From assembly GCF_024362485.1 (NCBI RefSeq), contig NZ_CP101456.1, forward strand, positions 3,968,001 to 4,032,000: a stretch of 64,000 nt of DNA, given 5' to 3'. Below the pieces are notes generated by a model. It was not told where the DNA came from. It worked only from the letters and a program-made list of their open reading frames with translations, and did not search any database. Below, piece after piece: positions 42,654-51,448 of the stretch; position 1 is the first letter of the stretch; every line of letters begins with the position of its first letter. The stretch is from Natronobeatus ordinarius (lineage in GTDB: Archaea; Halobacteriota; Halobacteria; Halobacteriales; Natrialbaceae). Position numbers and translations under genes: made by a program.

Positions 42654-43355
42654 ATGACATCGAACCGAATCACTCGTCGAAACCTGCTCGCCGGGATGGC
42701 TGGCGGGAGCGTCGCCTCGTTCGCCTGGCTGGCGATCACGGCCGGCGGCGGCCGCGGACGCACCGACCCGAACGACGCACAGACGGCCGTAACTGACAGC
42801 CTCCGGCTCACCTGGTGGGAGACGTACAACGGAGCGACGCTGACGACATCGACCGCCAGCACCGACGGTGGCGCGGCCGCTGGCCCGGCGATCTCGCTCG
42901 GAAACGTGCTCCCGGGGGATTTCGGCACGCTCACTATCCGACTGCGCCTCGACTCGGAGACGGCCGACGAGGTCGCCGTGAAGCCGGTACTCAGCGTCTC
43001 ACTGATGGGCGAGCCGAGGTCGTCCGGCCTCGAGGAGTTCCTCGACGCCACCGTCTGGTACGACACCGGGGTGTTCGGAATCGACGCCTTCGGCGCCCAC
43101 AACGGCGAACGGAATTTCGGCGAGCGCCTCGTCAATCCCGACGCGGACGGGACCCTTGCCGACGTCGCGGCCGCCCTCGAGGATGGTCTCGTCCTCGATC
43201 CAGCGCCGTTCCTGCCCGGAACGAGCTGTCTCGAGAACGACGACGACGTGACGATCACTATCGGCTGGTCGTTTCCGCCGGAACAGGAGCACGTCAACGC
43301 TGCCCAGGGAACGTCCGTCGAGTTCGACCTTCGGTTCGACGTCGAGCAATGCTGA
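42654..43355 (+). CDS. SipW-cluster exported protein 3
   Basis: 233-aa exported protein with a clear twin-arginine start (RITRRNLLAGMAGG) and hydrophobic stretch, but no AYFSD motif. The middle contains GDFGTLTIRLRLDSETADEV and the C-terminus ends VEFDLRFDVEQC, matching the terminal motif of proteins 1 and 2 but stopping right at Cys. It is a divergent paralogue that has lost the SipW box; cleavage may be by the general machinery. 138 bp separate it from protein 2, with a tRNA-like fragment in the gap. Confidence 0.75.
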   Translation: MTSNRITRRNLLAGMAGGSVASFAWLAITAGGGRGRTDPNDAQTAVTDSLRLTWWETYNGATLTTSTASTDGGAAAGPAISLGNVLPGDFGTLTIRLRLDSETADEVAVKPVLSVSLMGEPRSSGLEEFLDATVWYDTGVFGIDAFGAHNGERNFGERLVNPDADGTLADVAAALEDGLVLDPAPFLPGTSCLENDDDVTITIGWSFPPEQEHVNAAQGTSVEFDLRFDVEQC

Positions 43356-43650
43356 TCCACCGCAGCCCTGGACCCCATCGGAGACGGCCGTTCACTCGAG
43401 GTCGGCCCCGGACGGCGATTCTGCGCCGTAGTAATCGATCATTACTCCGGTTGAACGTCACGGTAGGTAACACATTCATATCAACCGTCGTGTCGTCGGT
43501 GTCGGTGAGCCAGCCGCTCGATACGGGGCGAGTGCTGGGGGAAGAACGATAGATGAGGGGGAAACAACGGAAGACTGGGTTCGCTGGAGGGGACGAACTG
43601 ACGGAGACCAACACGACGGCTGAGCCACGTCCGCAGCGGAGGTGGATCAC

Positions 43651-44718
43651 GTGACCGATCGGTCCACCGGGCCGACTCGACGGCAGCTGCTGGGGGCCGT
43701 CGCCGGCGTGGGTGCCGTCGGCGCCACCGTCGGTGTGACGGCCGCCCACCTGCACGATCGGGACGGCGGTGCGATCACGATCCAGGCGGGAGCGGTGTCG
43801 ATCGACGTCGACTGTGGCGCGTGTTTCGAGGCGGACGGATCGATCGGGTTCGAGTTCGGCGACCTCGAGCCCGGAGGCGACGTTCGCCGAGAACCGTTCG
43901 CACTTTCTGTCGAGGAGAACCCGGCGCGACTCTGGGTTAAGACGGCGTGTCCACCCGCCGTCGACCCGCTCGGGGACGCCCTGCAGGTGCGACTCCTCCT
44001 CGAGCGAACCGACGGGGAAGCGCAGCTCTTCCCCGCAGTAGACGACGCGTTCGGTACCCTCGGTTCACTCAAAGACGAGTTCAGCGATGGGATTCGACTC
44101 GACGATCGTCTCGACGGCCCCTGCCTCTCGAGTGAGGACGAGCTCTCGCTCGTGCTCGAGTACGTACTCCCCGAGGATGCCGACTGGACCGCCGACCTTC
44201 GGACCGAGCTCCGCTTCGAGGTCTTCGCCGAACAGTGCAGGCACGTCTCCGAAGACGACGTCGGCGATCCGTTCGCGGAGGCCACAGGCGCCTGCCCCGA
44301 ACTCGAGTGTCCAGCGTGTGAGCCACTCGGAAAACTGGACGTCGTCGGCGACCGACTCGAGCCGGGAACGTACGCCTTCGACGAGCTCTACGGCGAGTTC
44401 GAAGCCGACGGTCACGTGTACGAACTCGGCGTCCTGACGGCCACGAACAAGGACGATGGTGGCAGTGAGGAGACGATCTGCGCCAGCTTCAGGCTGCTGA
44501 AGGACGGTATCGAGCTGAACGCGCCACCGATCTGCACCGTCGACGTTGCCGGGGGCCCCTCCAGAGAGCCCGGGCCGGCGACCGAGACGTACGAGATCGA
44601 TCCCCCGCTGACGCGCACCACCGAGGAACTCTGCACGGAGAACGGAATCGCAGCGATCAGCAACGTCACGGTGTCCGTCTGCCCCGATGGGGACGACGAC
44701 GGGGGTGCTGACTCGTGA
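43651..44718 (+). CDS. SipW-cluster exported protein 4
   Basis: 355-aa exported protein: GPTRRQLLGAVAGVGAVG signal, then TAAHLHDRDGGAITIQAGAV, a degenerate form of the TxAYFSDxE...TAGE block. It has EYVLPEDADWTADLRTEL and LRFEVFAEQCRHVSED, the shared terminal motif at about residue 190, followed by an extra Cys-containing domain (CPELECPACEPLGKLDVVG to the end). The GTG at 43651 is preferred to the GTG three codons upstream. Its stop overlaps the peptidase start by 4 bp, so translation is coupled. Confidence 0.77.
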   Translation: MTDRSTGPTRRQLLGAVAGVGAVGATVGVTAAHLHDRDGGAITIQAGAVSIDVDCGACFEADGSIGFEFGDLEPGGDVRREPFALSVEENPARLWVKTACPPAVDPLGDALQVRLLLERTDGEAQLFPAVDDAFGTLGSLKDEFSDGIRLDDRLDGPCLSSEDELSLVLEYVLPEDADWTADLRTELRFEVFAEQCRHVSEDDVGDPFAEATGACPELECPACEPLGKLDVVGDRLEPGTYAFDELYGEFEADGHVYELGVLTATNKDDGGSEETICASFRLLKDGIELNAPPICTVDVAGGPSREPGPATETYEIDPPLTRTTEELCTENGIAAISNVTVSVCPDGDDDGGADS

Positions 44719-45731
44719 ACTACCGACGGATCGCGAGCGTGCTCGGCTTCGTCGTTCTGCTCGTGCTGGTGACCCCGTTTCTCGTGTACGCGGTCCCCGG
44801 AGCGATCGGGGCCGACCACAGTTTCGTCGTCCTCTCGGGGAGCATGGAGCCGGAGCTCTCGCCTGGCGACGTCGTGATCGTCGAGGAGACCGATCCGTCG
44901 ACGGTCGAAACGGGTGACGTCGTGACGTTCGTCCGCGAGGGAGAGGGTGCACCGGTCACGCACCGGGTGATCGGCGTCGAGGAGCGAAACGGCAACGTCG
45001 CGTTCGAGACGCAGGGCGACGCGAACCCGGAGCCGGATTCGGGACTCGTCCCGGGAGAGAATCTCGTCGGTGCTGTCGTCCTCACGATCCCACTCATCGG
45101 GCACGTCATCCAGTTTGGGAGCACGACAGAAGGGCTCGTACTGCTCGTCGGCCTGCCTATCGGGCTGTTGGTGCTATCAGAGCTCTGGGCGGTTATGAGC
45201 GCTGTCAAAGACGACTCGAGCACGGACGAAGCGGCCCGATCCGACAGTGGTTCAGCCGAGGGCAACGCCGCGAGCACGGAGGCGGAAGACGAGATCAGCG
45301 TTCACGTAACGGATCTGACGACCACACTCGGCGTCCTGGCGCTGGTGGCACCGTACACCATCTACGTCGCACTTCAGTTGCAGACGACGATCGCGATCAC
45401 CGCCGCGTTTGCGGCGAGCCTTTCGGCGCTCGGACTCGGCGCCGTGTGGCTCTCGGCACGACTCACGGGAGACCGCGGAGGAAAATCGACGGCTGCCGAC
45501 TCCTCGAGTGAGACGCCCGACGCGGCGACTCCGAAAGCCGGCAGCGAACCCGCGCTGGAACCGGGACGATCCGATTCGGTCGGCGAACGCGCGGTCACCG
45601 TCTCCCCGGAGTCGGAGACGGGAGTTTCGCTCGAGAACGGATCGTCGGAGCCGATCGCCGGCACCGCAGCGCACAGAGCTGAGCCAGCTTCCGGTGGCGA
45701 TTCGGAGACCCAGGGAGGTGAGCGAGAATGA
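44715..45731 (+). CDS. SipW-like archaeal signal peptidase I (S26B)
   Basis: 338-aa membrane peptidase. One N-terminal helix (about 8-28) precedes the catalytic box VVLSGSMEPELSPGDVV with nucleophile Ser43. THRVIGVEE supplies His83, the Ser/His arrangement of archaeal/ER and Bacillus SipW enzymes in place of Ser/Lys. GDANPEPDSG is the conserved acidic box. Two further helices follow (about 140-165 and 205-260), then a Ser/Glu-rich tail. Embedded between substrate genes with 4-bp overlaps on both sides, it should process the cluster proteins. Confidence 0.88.
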   Translation: MNYRRIASVLGFVVLLVLVTPFLVYAVPGAIGADHSFVVLSGSMEPELSPGDVVIVEETDPSTVETGDVVTFVREGEGAPVTHRVIGVEERNGNVAFETQGDANPEPDSGLVPGENLVGAVVLTIPLIGHVIQFGSTTEGLVLLVGLPIGLLVLSELWAVMSAVKDDSSTDEAARSDSGSAEGNAASTEAEDEISVHVTDLTTTLGVLALVAPYTIYVALQLQTTIAITAAFAASLSALGLGAVWLSARLTGDRGGKSTAADSSSETPDAATPKAGSEPALEPGRSDSVGERAVTVSPESETGVSLENGSSEPIAGTAAHRAEPASGGDSETQGGERE

Positions 45732-46504
45732 ACCTGGCTACCAGGGGAGCTGTGGTCGTGGTCTGTCTCGTCGTCGTCTCGAGCGCGTTCGTCGGCGCGT
45801 TTGGAACCGTCGCGTTATTTACCGATGCAGAACGCGCATCCGGCGAGTTTTCGACCGCCGAGAACTATGGCGACGCCGTCACGACGGTCAACTCGTCCGA
45901 CCTGATCCATGGTGACTCCGGTATGATCGAAGACGGAGCGACGGCCGGGGATAACGAGACAGCCGTATCCGAGTCGGACGAGGACGAAGCAGACGCCGCC
46001 AGCGAGGACGGAGCGAACGAGGCGGATGAAGAACTCGAGGACGGACCGGATGGGGACGACGCAGACGAGGCGGACGCAGACGAAACAACCACGGACGAGG
46101 ACTCTGGAGACGACTCGGAGGAAGAGTCAGAGACGGACAACTCAGAGGAAGAATCCGAAGCTGACGACTCAGATGAGGAATCTGAAACCGACGACTCGGA
46201 GGAAGAATCCGAAGCTGACGACTCAGATGAGGAATCTGAAACCGACGACTCGGAGGAAGAATCCGAAGCTGACGACTCAGATGAGGAATCTGAAACCGAC
46301 GACTCGGAGGAAGAATCCGAAGCTGACGACTCGGAGGAAGAATCCGAAGCTGACGACTCGGAGGAAGAATCCGAAGCTGACGACTCGGAGGAAGAATCCG
46401 AAGCTGACGACTCGGAGGAAGAATCCGAAGCTGACGACTCGGAGGAAGAATCCGAAGCTGACGACTCAGATGAGGAATCTGAAACCGACGACGCAGACGA
46501 GTAA
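45728..46504 (+). CDS. SipW-type leader plus acidic 9-residue repeat protein
   Basis: 258-aa protein. A signal helix (residues 5-27) runs into FGTVALFTDAERASGEFSTA, a good SipW-type processing motif. After a short linker, residues 85-258 are almost only Asp, Glu, Ser, Thr and Ala, ending in 14 copies of a nine-residue unit of the type DDSEEESEA. The polyanionic tail would be extended and highly hydrated, suited to binding cations or coating the surface. Gene overlaps the peptidase by 4 bp and is last in the operon. Confidence 0.82.
   Translation: MNLATRGAVVVVCLVVVSSAFVGAFGTVALFTDAERASGEFSTAENYGDAVTTVNSSDLIHGDSGMIEDGATAGDNETAVSESDEDEADAASEDGANEADEELEDGPDGDDADEADADETTTDEDSGDDSEEESETDNSEEESEADDSDEESETDDSEEESEADDSDEESETDDSEEESEADDSDEESETDDSEEESEADDSEEESEADDSEEESEADDSEEESEADDSEEESEADDSEEESEADDSDEESETDDADE
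46109..46486 (+). repeat. 27-bp tandem repeat, 14 units, coding
   Basis: Fourteen in-frame 27-bp units encode nine-residue repeats. Two variants occur: DDSEEESEA and DDSDEESET. Units 3-8 alternate, then six identical DDSEEESEA copies follow, then one DDSDEESET. The six identical DNA copies suggest recent slippage or unequal exchange. Confidence 0.92.
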
Positions 46505-46558
46505 TCGAGTAGGGTGTAGCGCAGCCGTCGCCTATTCACTGCGGGGAGAACGTCACGC

Positions 46559-47644
46559 TCACGGACTGTGCTTGCCCTCGAGCACGGCCTCGAGCGCGTC
46601 CATCGTCTGTTCGACAAGTTCGACGCGGGCGTTGTGCCCCATGTGTCCGACGCGGAGGATCTCGTCCTCGAGATCGACCAGTCCCGTCGAGAGGACGATG
46701 CCGTGCTCCTCGAGCAGCCGTTCTTGCAACTCGCCGGCCCGACCCTCGACGTGCAGCGCCGTGACCGTCGGTGAGGCGAGCGTCTCGTCGTCGGGATACA
46801 GCTCGAGGCCGAGTTCACGGGCACGCTCACGACACAGCGCCGCCGCCTCCTCGTGGCGGGCGTAGACGTTCTCGAGGCCTTCCTCTAAGAGGAGCTCGGT
46901 CGCGGCGTCGAGCGCGAGCAGGTTCGACGGCAGGTGGGTGTACGGGAACCACTCCGCGTCGGCCGCACCGCGCCAGGGCGCGAGGTCGGCGTAGTACGAC
47001 CGGGTGTCGAACGACTCGATCTGCTCCCAGGCGCGATCGCTCACCGAGCACACCGTCAGTCCCGGCGGCGCGCTGAAACACTTCTGGGTCGCGCCGATGG
47101 GGACGTCGATCCGCTCGACCGGAACCGGCGCCCCGCCGAGCGAGGAGACGGCGTCGACGACACTGAGCACGTCGTGGGCCTCGAGCAGGTCGAGGACTGG
47201 CTCGAGGTCGTTCAGGGTACCAGTCGGCGTCTCGCAATGGACCATCGTCGCGACCGCGAACTCCGACGCCTCGAGTTCGGCTTCGACTCGCTCGAGGTCG
47301 TACCCCCCGGTAGACAGCGACGAGCAAACCACGGGCTCGCCGCCGTACAGTTCGACGAAGTCGGCGAATCCCTCGCCGTAGAGCCCGTTGGCGATGCAGA
47401 GGACGCGGTCACCCTCATCGACGAGCGAGGCGACGGCGGCCTCGAGCCCGAGGATGCCCTCGCCGCCGAGGATCAGGATCTCGTCCTCGCCGTAAACGGC
47501 CTCGAGTTTCCCCTGGAGCTCCCGGTAGAAGTCGAAAAACGCCGACTCGACGTCGGGGTTCGGGGTCACGTCGCTCATCCGTTCGCGAATCGCCGCCGGC
47601 ACCTCCGTCGGACCGGGCGTCATGCGCAGTCGGTGGTCGGTCAT
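46559..47644 (-). CDS. Class V PLP aminotransferase (alanine-glyoxylate/serine-pyruvate type)
   Basis: 361-aa PLP enzyme. The N-terminal MTPGPTEVPAAIRERMSD, the VVDAVSSLGG strand and the Schiff-base lysine Lys188 in GATQKCFSAPPGL are typical of alanine-glyoxylate/serine-pyruvate aminotransferases; the C-terminal LRVGHMGHNAR is family-specific. It probably makes glycine or serine from glyoxylate or hydroxypyruvate, but substrate is not fixed by sequence. Complete; convergent with the acidic repeat gene and divergent from the subtilase. Confidence 0.92.
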   Translation of the reverse strand: MTDHRLRMTPGPTEVPAAIRERMSDVTPNPDVESAFFDFYRELQGKLEAVYGEDEILILGGEGILGLEAAVASLVDEGDRVLCIANGLYGEGFADFVELYGGEPVVCSSLSTGGYDLERVEAELEASEFAVATMVHCETPTGTLNDLEPVLDLLEAHDVLSVVDAVSSLGGAPVPVERIDVPIGATQKCFSAPPGLTVCSVSDRAWEQIESFDTRSYYADLAPWRGAADAEWFPYTHLPSNLLALDAATELLLEEGLENVYARHEEAAALCRERARELGLELYPDDETLASPTVTALHVEGRAGELQERLLEEHGIVLSTGLVDLEDEILRVGHMGHNARVELVEQTMDALEAVLEGKHSP

Positions 47645-47800
47645 AGCCGAGAGGCCGCGGCGAGGGTGTATAAAACCGCCGTGAATCGTCGAAGCCGGCC
47701 GAGGCGGCGCTCGAGGTAAGTAACTGTTTGGGTTCGTTTCATCGCCGGCGAATACCCTATCGAATTATTATTGGAATTTGTGAAAGGGACACACGCTACA

Positions 47801-49234
47801 ATGAAATTCACGAGACGGAAACTGATGCAGGGAATCGGTGGAACGGGTGCGACGCTCGCGTTCGCTGGGATCGCGAGTGCTGACGAACACGACCAGCAAG
47901 TCCAGTACATCGTCATCGGTGGCAACGGCGTCAGCCGACGACTCGAGCGCGCCGGCTTCGACGTCGTGCAGGAACTCGCCGGCGGCCAGGTCTTCGTCGC
48001 CTACGGCCCGGCAGGAGCCGATCCGGCGTCGATACGAGGCGTAACCCACGCCGCGGAAGGCGCACGGTTTCGACTCGAGGAACCCGGACTCGAGGATGGC
48101 GTCACGGAGGCGAGCGTGGAATTGCCGGCGTTCTACGAGGAGTACCTCTGGGACAAACAGGTCACAGAATCACTCGAAGCGAACGAGTATGCAACGGGCG
48201 AAGCTCAACAAATCGCGATCGTCGATACCGGGATCGACTACGCCCATCCCGAACTCGTGCCGAACCTCGATGAAGACGCCGGACGGCTGTTCAGGGAAGG
48301 AGAGATCCGCGAGGGTGAATGCGAGGTCGTGGTGCCCGACGATTACGGTGCTCCGACGGAGTTGACGACCGAGGAGTTCCACGTCGCCGACGAACAGCAG
48401 GGCCACGGCACGCACGTTGCGGGGATCGCCGCCGCTGCCGACGGGGATGGCGTGATCGGCACCGCACCCGACGCGACGCTCACCTCGCTTCGCGTCTTCT
48501 GGTGGGATCTGGTGCCGGACGAAGAGGCGGGGGAACTGGTGCCGGCGGCCGTCACGACGAGCGGTGACGTCCTGACCGCGATCGACTACGCCGCGAGCGA
48601 GGGGCACGACGTGGCGAACCTCAGCCTCGGCACGGCCCCGCTCCCGCCCCAGCTGAACGGCGAGACGTTCGTCCGGGCGTACAAACTGGTCGTCGAACAC
48701 GCCGTCCAGCAGGGGACGGTGATCGCCGCGAGCGCGGGGAACGCCGAGACGAACCTCCAGCAGGGCGGCCTGTTCAGCCTCCCGAACAGCATCCGTGGCG
48801 CGATGAGCGTGAGCGCGACCGGGCCGAACGACGAGCTCTCGTTCTACTCGAACTACGGGACGAACGAGATCGACGTCGGCGCGCCGGGTGGCGGATACGA
48901 AACGCTGGAGAAGACGGTCGTCGAAGATCCCGAAGAGGTCGACTGGCCGTTCCCGACCAACCTCGTGTTCTCTGCGACCTCCCTTCGTGTCGAAGGAGCG
49001 CTCTACGGCTGGAAGGCTGGCACCTCGATGGCTGCCCCACAGGTCGCCGGACTCGTCGCGCTCGTGCGCGAACTCGAGCCCGAGGCGAACGCGCGGCAGG
49101 TCGAATCCGCCATCAAGGCGGGTGCCGAGGGGGCGACCGGGAGAAGTGACGCTGCGCTCGGTGCCGGTCGGATCAGCGCACTGAAGACAGTCGAGGATCT
49201 CGACGGAGACGGCCCAGGCGGCAGCAGTCGGTAA
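47801..49234 (+). CDS. Tat-exported subtilisin-like serine protease (halolysin-type S8)
   Basis: 477-aa secreted protease. Twin-arginine signal KFTRRKLMQGIGG, cleavage probably after IASADEH. Propeptide to about residue 120, then the S8 domain: Asp142 (IVDTGID), His205 (GHGTHVAG), oxyanion Asn314 (SAGNAE) and Ser409 (GTSMAAP). No C-terminal extension beyond the catalytic domain. ATG at 47801 follows a TATA-like CGAATTATTA at 47761-47770. It stands close to the SipW cluster but on its own promoter. Confidence 0.93.
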   Translation: MKFTRRKLMQGIGGTGATLAFAGIASADEHDQQVQYIVIGGNGVSRRLERAGFDVVQELAGGQVFVAYGPAGADPASIRGVTHAAEGARFRLEEPGLEDGVTEASVELPAFYEEYLWDKQVTESLEANEYATGEAQQIAIVDTGIDYAHPELVPNLDEDAGRLFREGEIREGECEVVVPDDYGAPTELTTEEFHVADEQQGHGTHVAGIAAAADGDGVIGTAPDATLTSLRVFWWDLVPDEEAGELVPAAVTTSGDVLTAIDYAASEGHDVANLSLGTAPLPPQLNGETFVRAYKLVVEHAVQQGTVIAASAGNAETNLQQGGLFSLPNSIRGAMSVSATGPNDELSFYSNYGTNEIDVGAPGGGYETLEKTVVEDPEEVDWPFPTNLVFSATSLRVEGALYGWKAGTSMAAPQVAGLVALVRELEPEANARQVESAIKAGAEGATGRSDAALGAGRISALKTVEDLDGDGPGGSSR

Positions 49235-49307
49235 CGATCGACCAACCGGCTTCAGATCGCTCGCTCGAGCGACAACGTTTAGCCCCTTTAGAAAGACAGC
49301 TCAGTTG

Positions 49308-50087
49308 ATGCGCTCGCGTCGACTTTCGATCTTCCTCTGTCTTCTCGCCGTCGTCGTCCTCGCGGGCTGTACGTTCGCCGAGACGCCGTCCGACGAGCCC
49401 GATCCCGACGAACTCTGGGAGCGGACGTTCGTCTACGACGAGCGTCTCGAGGACGTCACCGGCGAGCGAACGAGTGAAGCCACGACCAACGGCGAAACGG
49501 TGTCCGAAACGGTCCGCGTCCACGAACGACCGTTCGTCGACTACCGCACGGAGGTACTCGACTCGTCGAACTTCGATCGGGAAGGCGACGTCTACGTCTC
49601 GAACGCGACGATCACGTGGTGGTACGACGAGGGGGCGAACGCCGCAAGCTACTTCCAGCCCGACGAGCCGTTCGGGAGCGAGGCGGTCCGGGACGCCCGG
49701 GCCGAGCAGGCCGCCGAGCAGCGCGACCTCGTGGTCCTCGAGTACGACGGGACGGAGACGGTCGCCGACCGCGAGGCCCACGTCCTCGTCGTCGAGGCGC
49801 GAAACGAGAGCGTCGCCGACGGAATCAGTCTCCTCGTCGGTGACACCGAGTTCGTCTACGCCCTCGAGACGGTCGATCCGACCGAGAGCGTCGGCGCCAC
49901 GGAGGCACGGGTCTGGCTCGACGCCGAGTTCGGCTATCCGCTGAAAGAGGAGGTCGTTTTCGACGTCCCAGGCGAGGAGCCGTATCGCTACACCGAACGA
50001 TTCGAGACGGTGTCGTTCAACGACGGCCTCGAGGACGAGCAGTTCGCCTTCGAGCCGCCCGCGGATGCCACGGTCGAGGAGTGGTGA
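49308..50087 (+). CDS. LolA-like lipoprotein
   Basis: 259-aa lipoprotein: MRSRRLSIFLCLLAVVVLAGC with lipobox and Cys21, followed by a beta-rich half-barrel resembling the LolA/LppX fold (ETVRVHERPFVDYRTEV, NATITWWYDEG, EARVWLDAEFGYPLKEEVVF). Haloarchaea lack an outer membrane, so the name reflects fold only; it may carry lipids across the cell wall region or act as a sensor. Hydrophilic acidic ending. Convergent with the methyltransferase, with a palindrome between. Confidence 0.8.
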   Translation: MRSRRLSIFLCLLAVVVLAGCTFAETPSDEPDPDELWERTFVYDERLEDVTGERTSEATTNGETVSETVRVHERPFVDYRTEVLDSSNFDREGDVYVSNATITWWYDEGANAASYFQPDEPFGSEAVRDARAEQAAEQRDLVVLEYDGTETVADREAHVLVVEARNESVADGISLLVGDTEFVYALETVDPTESVGATEARVWLDAEFGYPLKEEVVFDVPGEEPYRYTERFETVSFNDGLEDEQFAFEPPADATVEEW

Positions 50088-50095
50088 ACGGGCTC

Positions 50096-50171
50096 ATACT
50101 GACGGTTGGTACTATTTCCCACTGATCACCCCACTGGACAACCACCGGTGCGAGGCGACAACCATCGTTAG
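50096..50171. repeat. Degenerate palindromic repeat B, copy 3
   Basis: 76-bp region between convergent genes with arms ATACTGACGGTTGG and CAACCATCGTTAG resembling repeat B ends. Its right end provides the TAA stop of the methyltransferase on the minus strand. The interior is not clearly homologous, so this is a tentative copy. Confidence 0.45.
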
Positions 50172-50824
50172 CACCCGACGAACGACGCGTCTCGTCGCCG
50201 CTGGAGCCGCCCACGAACGAACGGGATCGGCGACGGCACCGGGAAGTCGACCCGTTCGACCTCGAGGACGTCGAACGCGCCGGTGCCCACGAACCGTTCG
50301 ACGGTCCGGCGATCCAGGTTGCAGCCCCCGGCCAGCCGTCGCCACGCCGGATTGAACAGTTCCTGGGTCGCCCCGAGCGGGCCGTCGGCGTGGACGTGCT
50401 CGAGGAAGCGAAACTCGCCGCCGGGTTTGAGGACGCGGGCGACCTCCTCGACGGCACTGTCGGGATCGGCGATCGTACAGAACACCATCGCCGAGAGGAC
50501 GACGTCGAAGGCGTCGTCGGGGTAGGGGAGCGACTCCGCCCGCACGTCACGGAGGTCGACCGCGAGACCGACGTCACGAGCGGTCGCTCGCGCCCGGTTG
50601 CGCATGTACGGGTCGGGTTCGATCGCGTGGTACTCGAGGGCATCGGATCGCTCGCGGGCGACGTGAGCGAACATCGCCCCGGTTCCAGTTCCGATCTCGA
50701 GAACGCGTCCGAAGAGGTCGGCTGCGAGCGCCGCTCGCTGGGAAGCGAACAGCGTCCGTTCGGGAACGACCAGATCGTAAATCGATGCGACGAACGGGTG
50801 GGAAATCTCGGCTCGCTCGGTCAT
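50168..50824 (-). CDS. Class I SAM-dependent methyltransferase
   Basis: 218-aa methyltransferase. Motif I is RVLEIGTGTGAMF, motif II YHAIEPDPYMR, motif IV AFDVVLSAMVFC and the post-motif VEEVARVLKPGGEFRFLEH. It belongs to the broad UbiE/Methyltransf_11 group; substrate not known. The TAA stop lies in a repeat B-like palindrome. Cys/Phe-rich C-terminus RRDASFVGC is unusual but short. Confidence 0.88.
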   Translation of the reverse strand: MTERAEISHPFVASIYDLVVPERTLFASQRAALAADLFGRVLEIGTGTGAMFAHVARERSDALEYHAIEPDPYMRNRARATARDVGLAVDLRDVRAESLPYPDDAFDVVLSAMVFCTIADPDSAVEEVARVLKPGGEFRFLEHVHADGPLGATQELFNPAWRRLAGGCNLDRRTVERFVGTGAFDVLEVERVDFPVPSPIPFVRGRLQRRRDASFVGC

Positions 50825-51087
50825 AGGCGGCTGTAGGAAGGGAAGACGGGTAGTCGTTCGGACCGGGTTCGATGTCGGTTCGTGCTCAGTCTCGTGGGTA
50901 GAGCCCGTGCTCGAAACACGATGGTGTGACCTACCGATCCCGACGAGTTCACTAGCGTTCTCTCATTTCATTAGATCAGAATGATTCTGCACGATTCCCA
51001 ACTCATGTCGCACCTCTTGAAAGAGGAGAGTCTGTCTGATAGTGCTACGTTCTCGGCCATTTGTAATGACAGGTAGGTACGCGTCAT

Positions 51088-51097
51088 AACATATATG
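51088..51097 (+). promoter_or_regulatory. TATA-like box for the toxin-antitoxin candidate
   Basis: AACATATATG is centred about 29 nt before the ATG at 51122, arguing for that start and a leaderless transcript. Confidence 0.6.
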
Positions 51098-51121
51098 ACT
51101 CTCCCCGTCAAACGTCGCTGT

Positions 51122-51448
51122 ATGAGCGGATCAAGCTACGACAAGACGATTCAGTTCCGTGCCGGAGCCGAAAAAGAGGCCGCGGAACTCCTCGATGAAA
51201 TCCACATCGGTGGCATCAACGTGAGCGAGCTCGCCCGCGTCGGGCTAGTCGAAATGCTTCGACAGTCATTAGACGAACAAGACAAGATCGCGGTGTACGA
51301 ACGATACAGTCGCGGTGAGATCAGTGAGGACGTGGCCCGTGTCCTTCTCGGTGAGAAACTCAATCGGATGGATGAGGAGAAAGAGTCGTTCGAGGCGGCT
51401 ATGGAACGAGACACGTCCGCGTTCTTGACGGGCAGCGATGGCGAGTGA
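51122..51448 (+). CDS. Putative antitoxin, RHH-like N-terminus
   Basis: 108-aa protein preceding a PIN-domain gene, which it overlaps by 11 bp. The N-terminus, YDKTIQFRAGAEKEAAELL, is a beta strand followed by helices NVSELARVGLVEMLRQSL, resembling a ribbon-helix-helix DNA-binding domain. The rest is helical and charged (RGEISEDVARVLLGEKL) and could wrap the toxin. The longer frame from 51095 overlaps the TATA box and is rejected. Less GC-rich than neighbours, so possibly mobile. Confidence 0.75.
   Translation: MSGSSYDKTIQFRAGAEKEAAELLDEIHIGGINVSELARVGLVEMLRQSLDEQDKIAVYERYSRGEISEDVARVLLGEKLNRMDEEKESFEAAMERDTSAFLTGSDGE

Noticed and set aside
45865-46830. 321-aa minus-strand Ser-rich frame
   Set aside because: It is the reverse of the acidic 27-bp repeat; the plus frame has a signal sequence and operon context.
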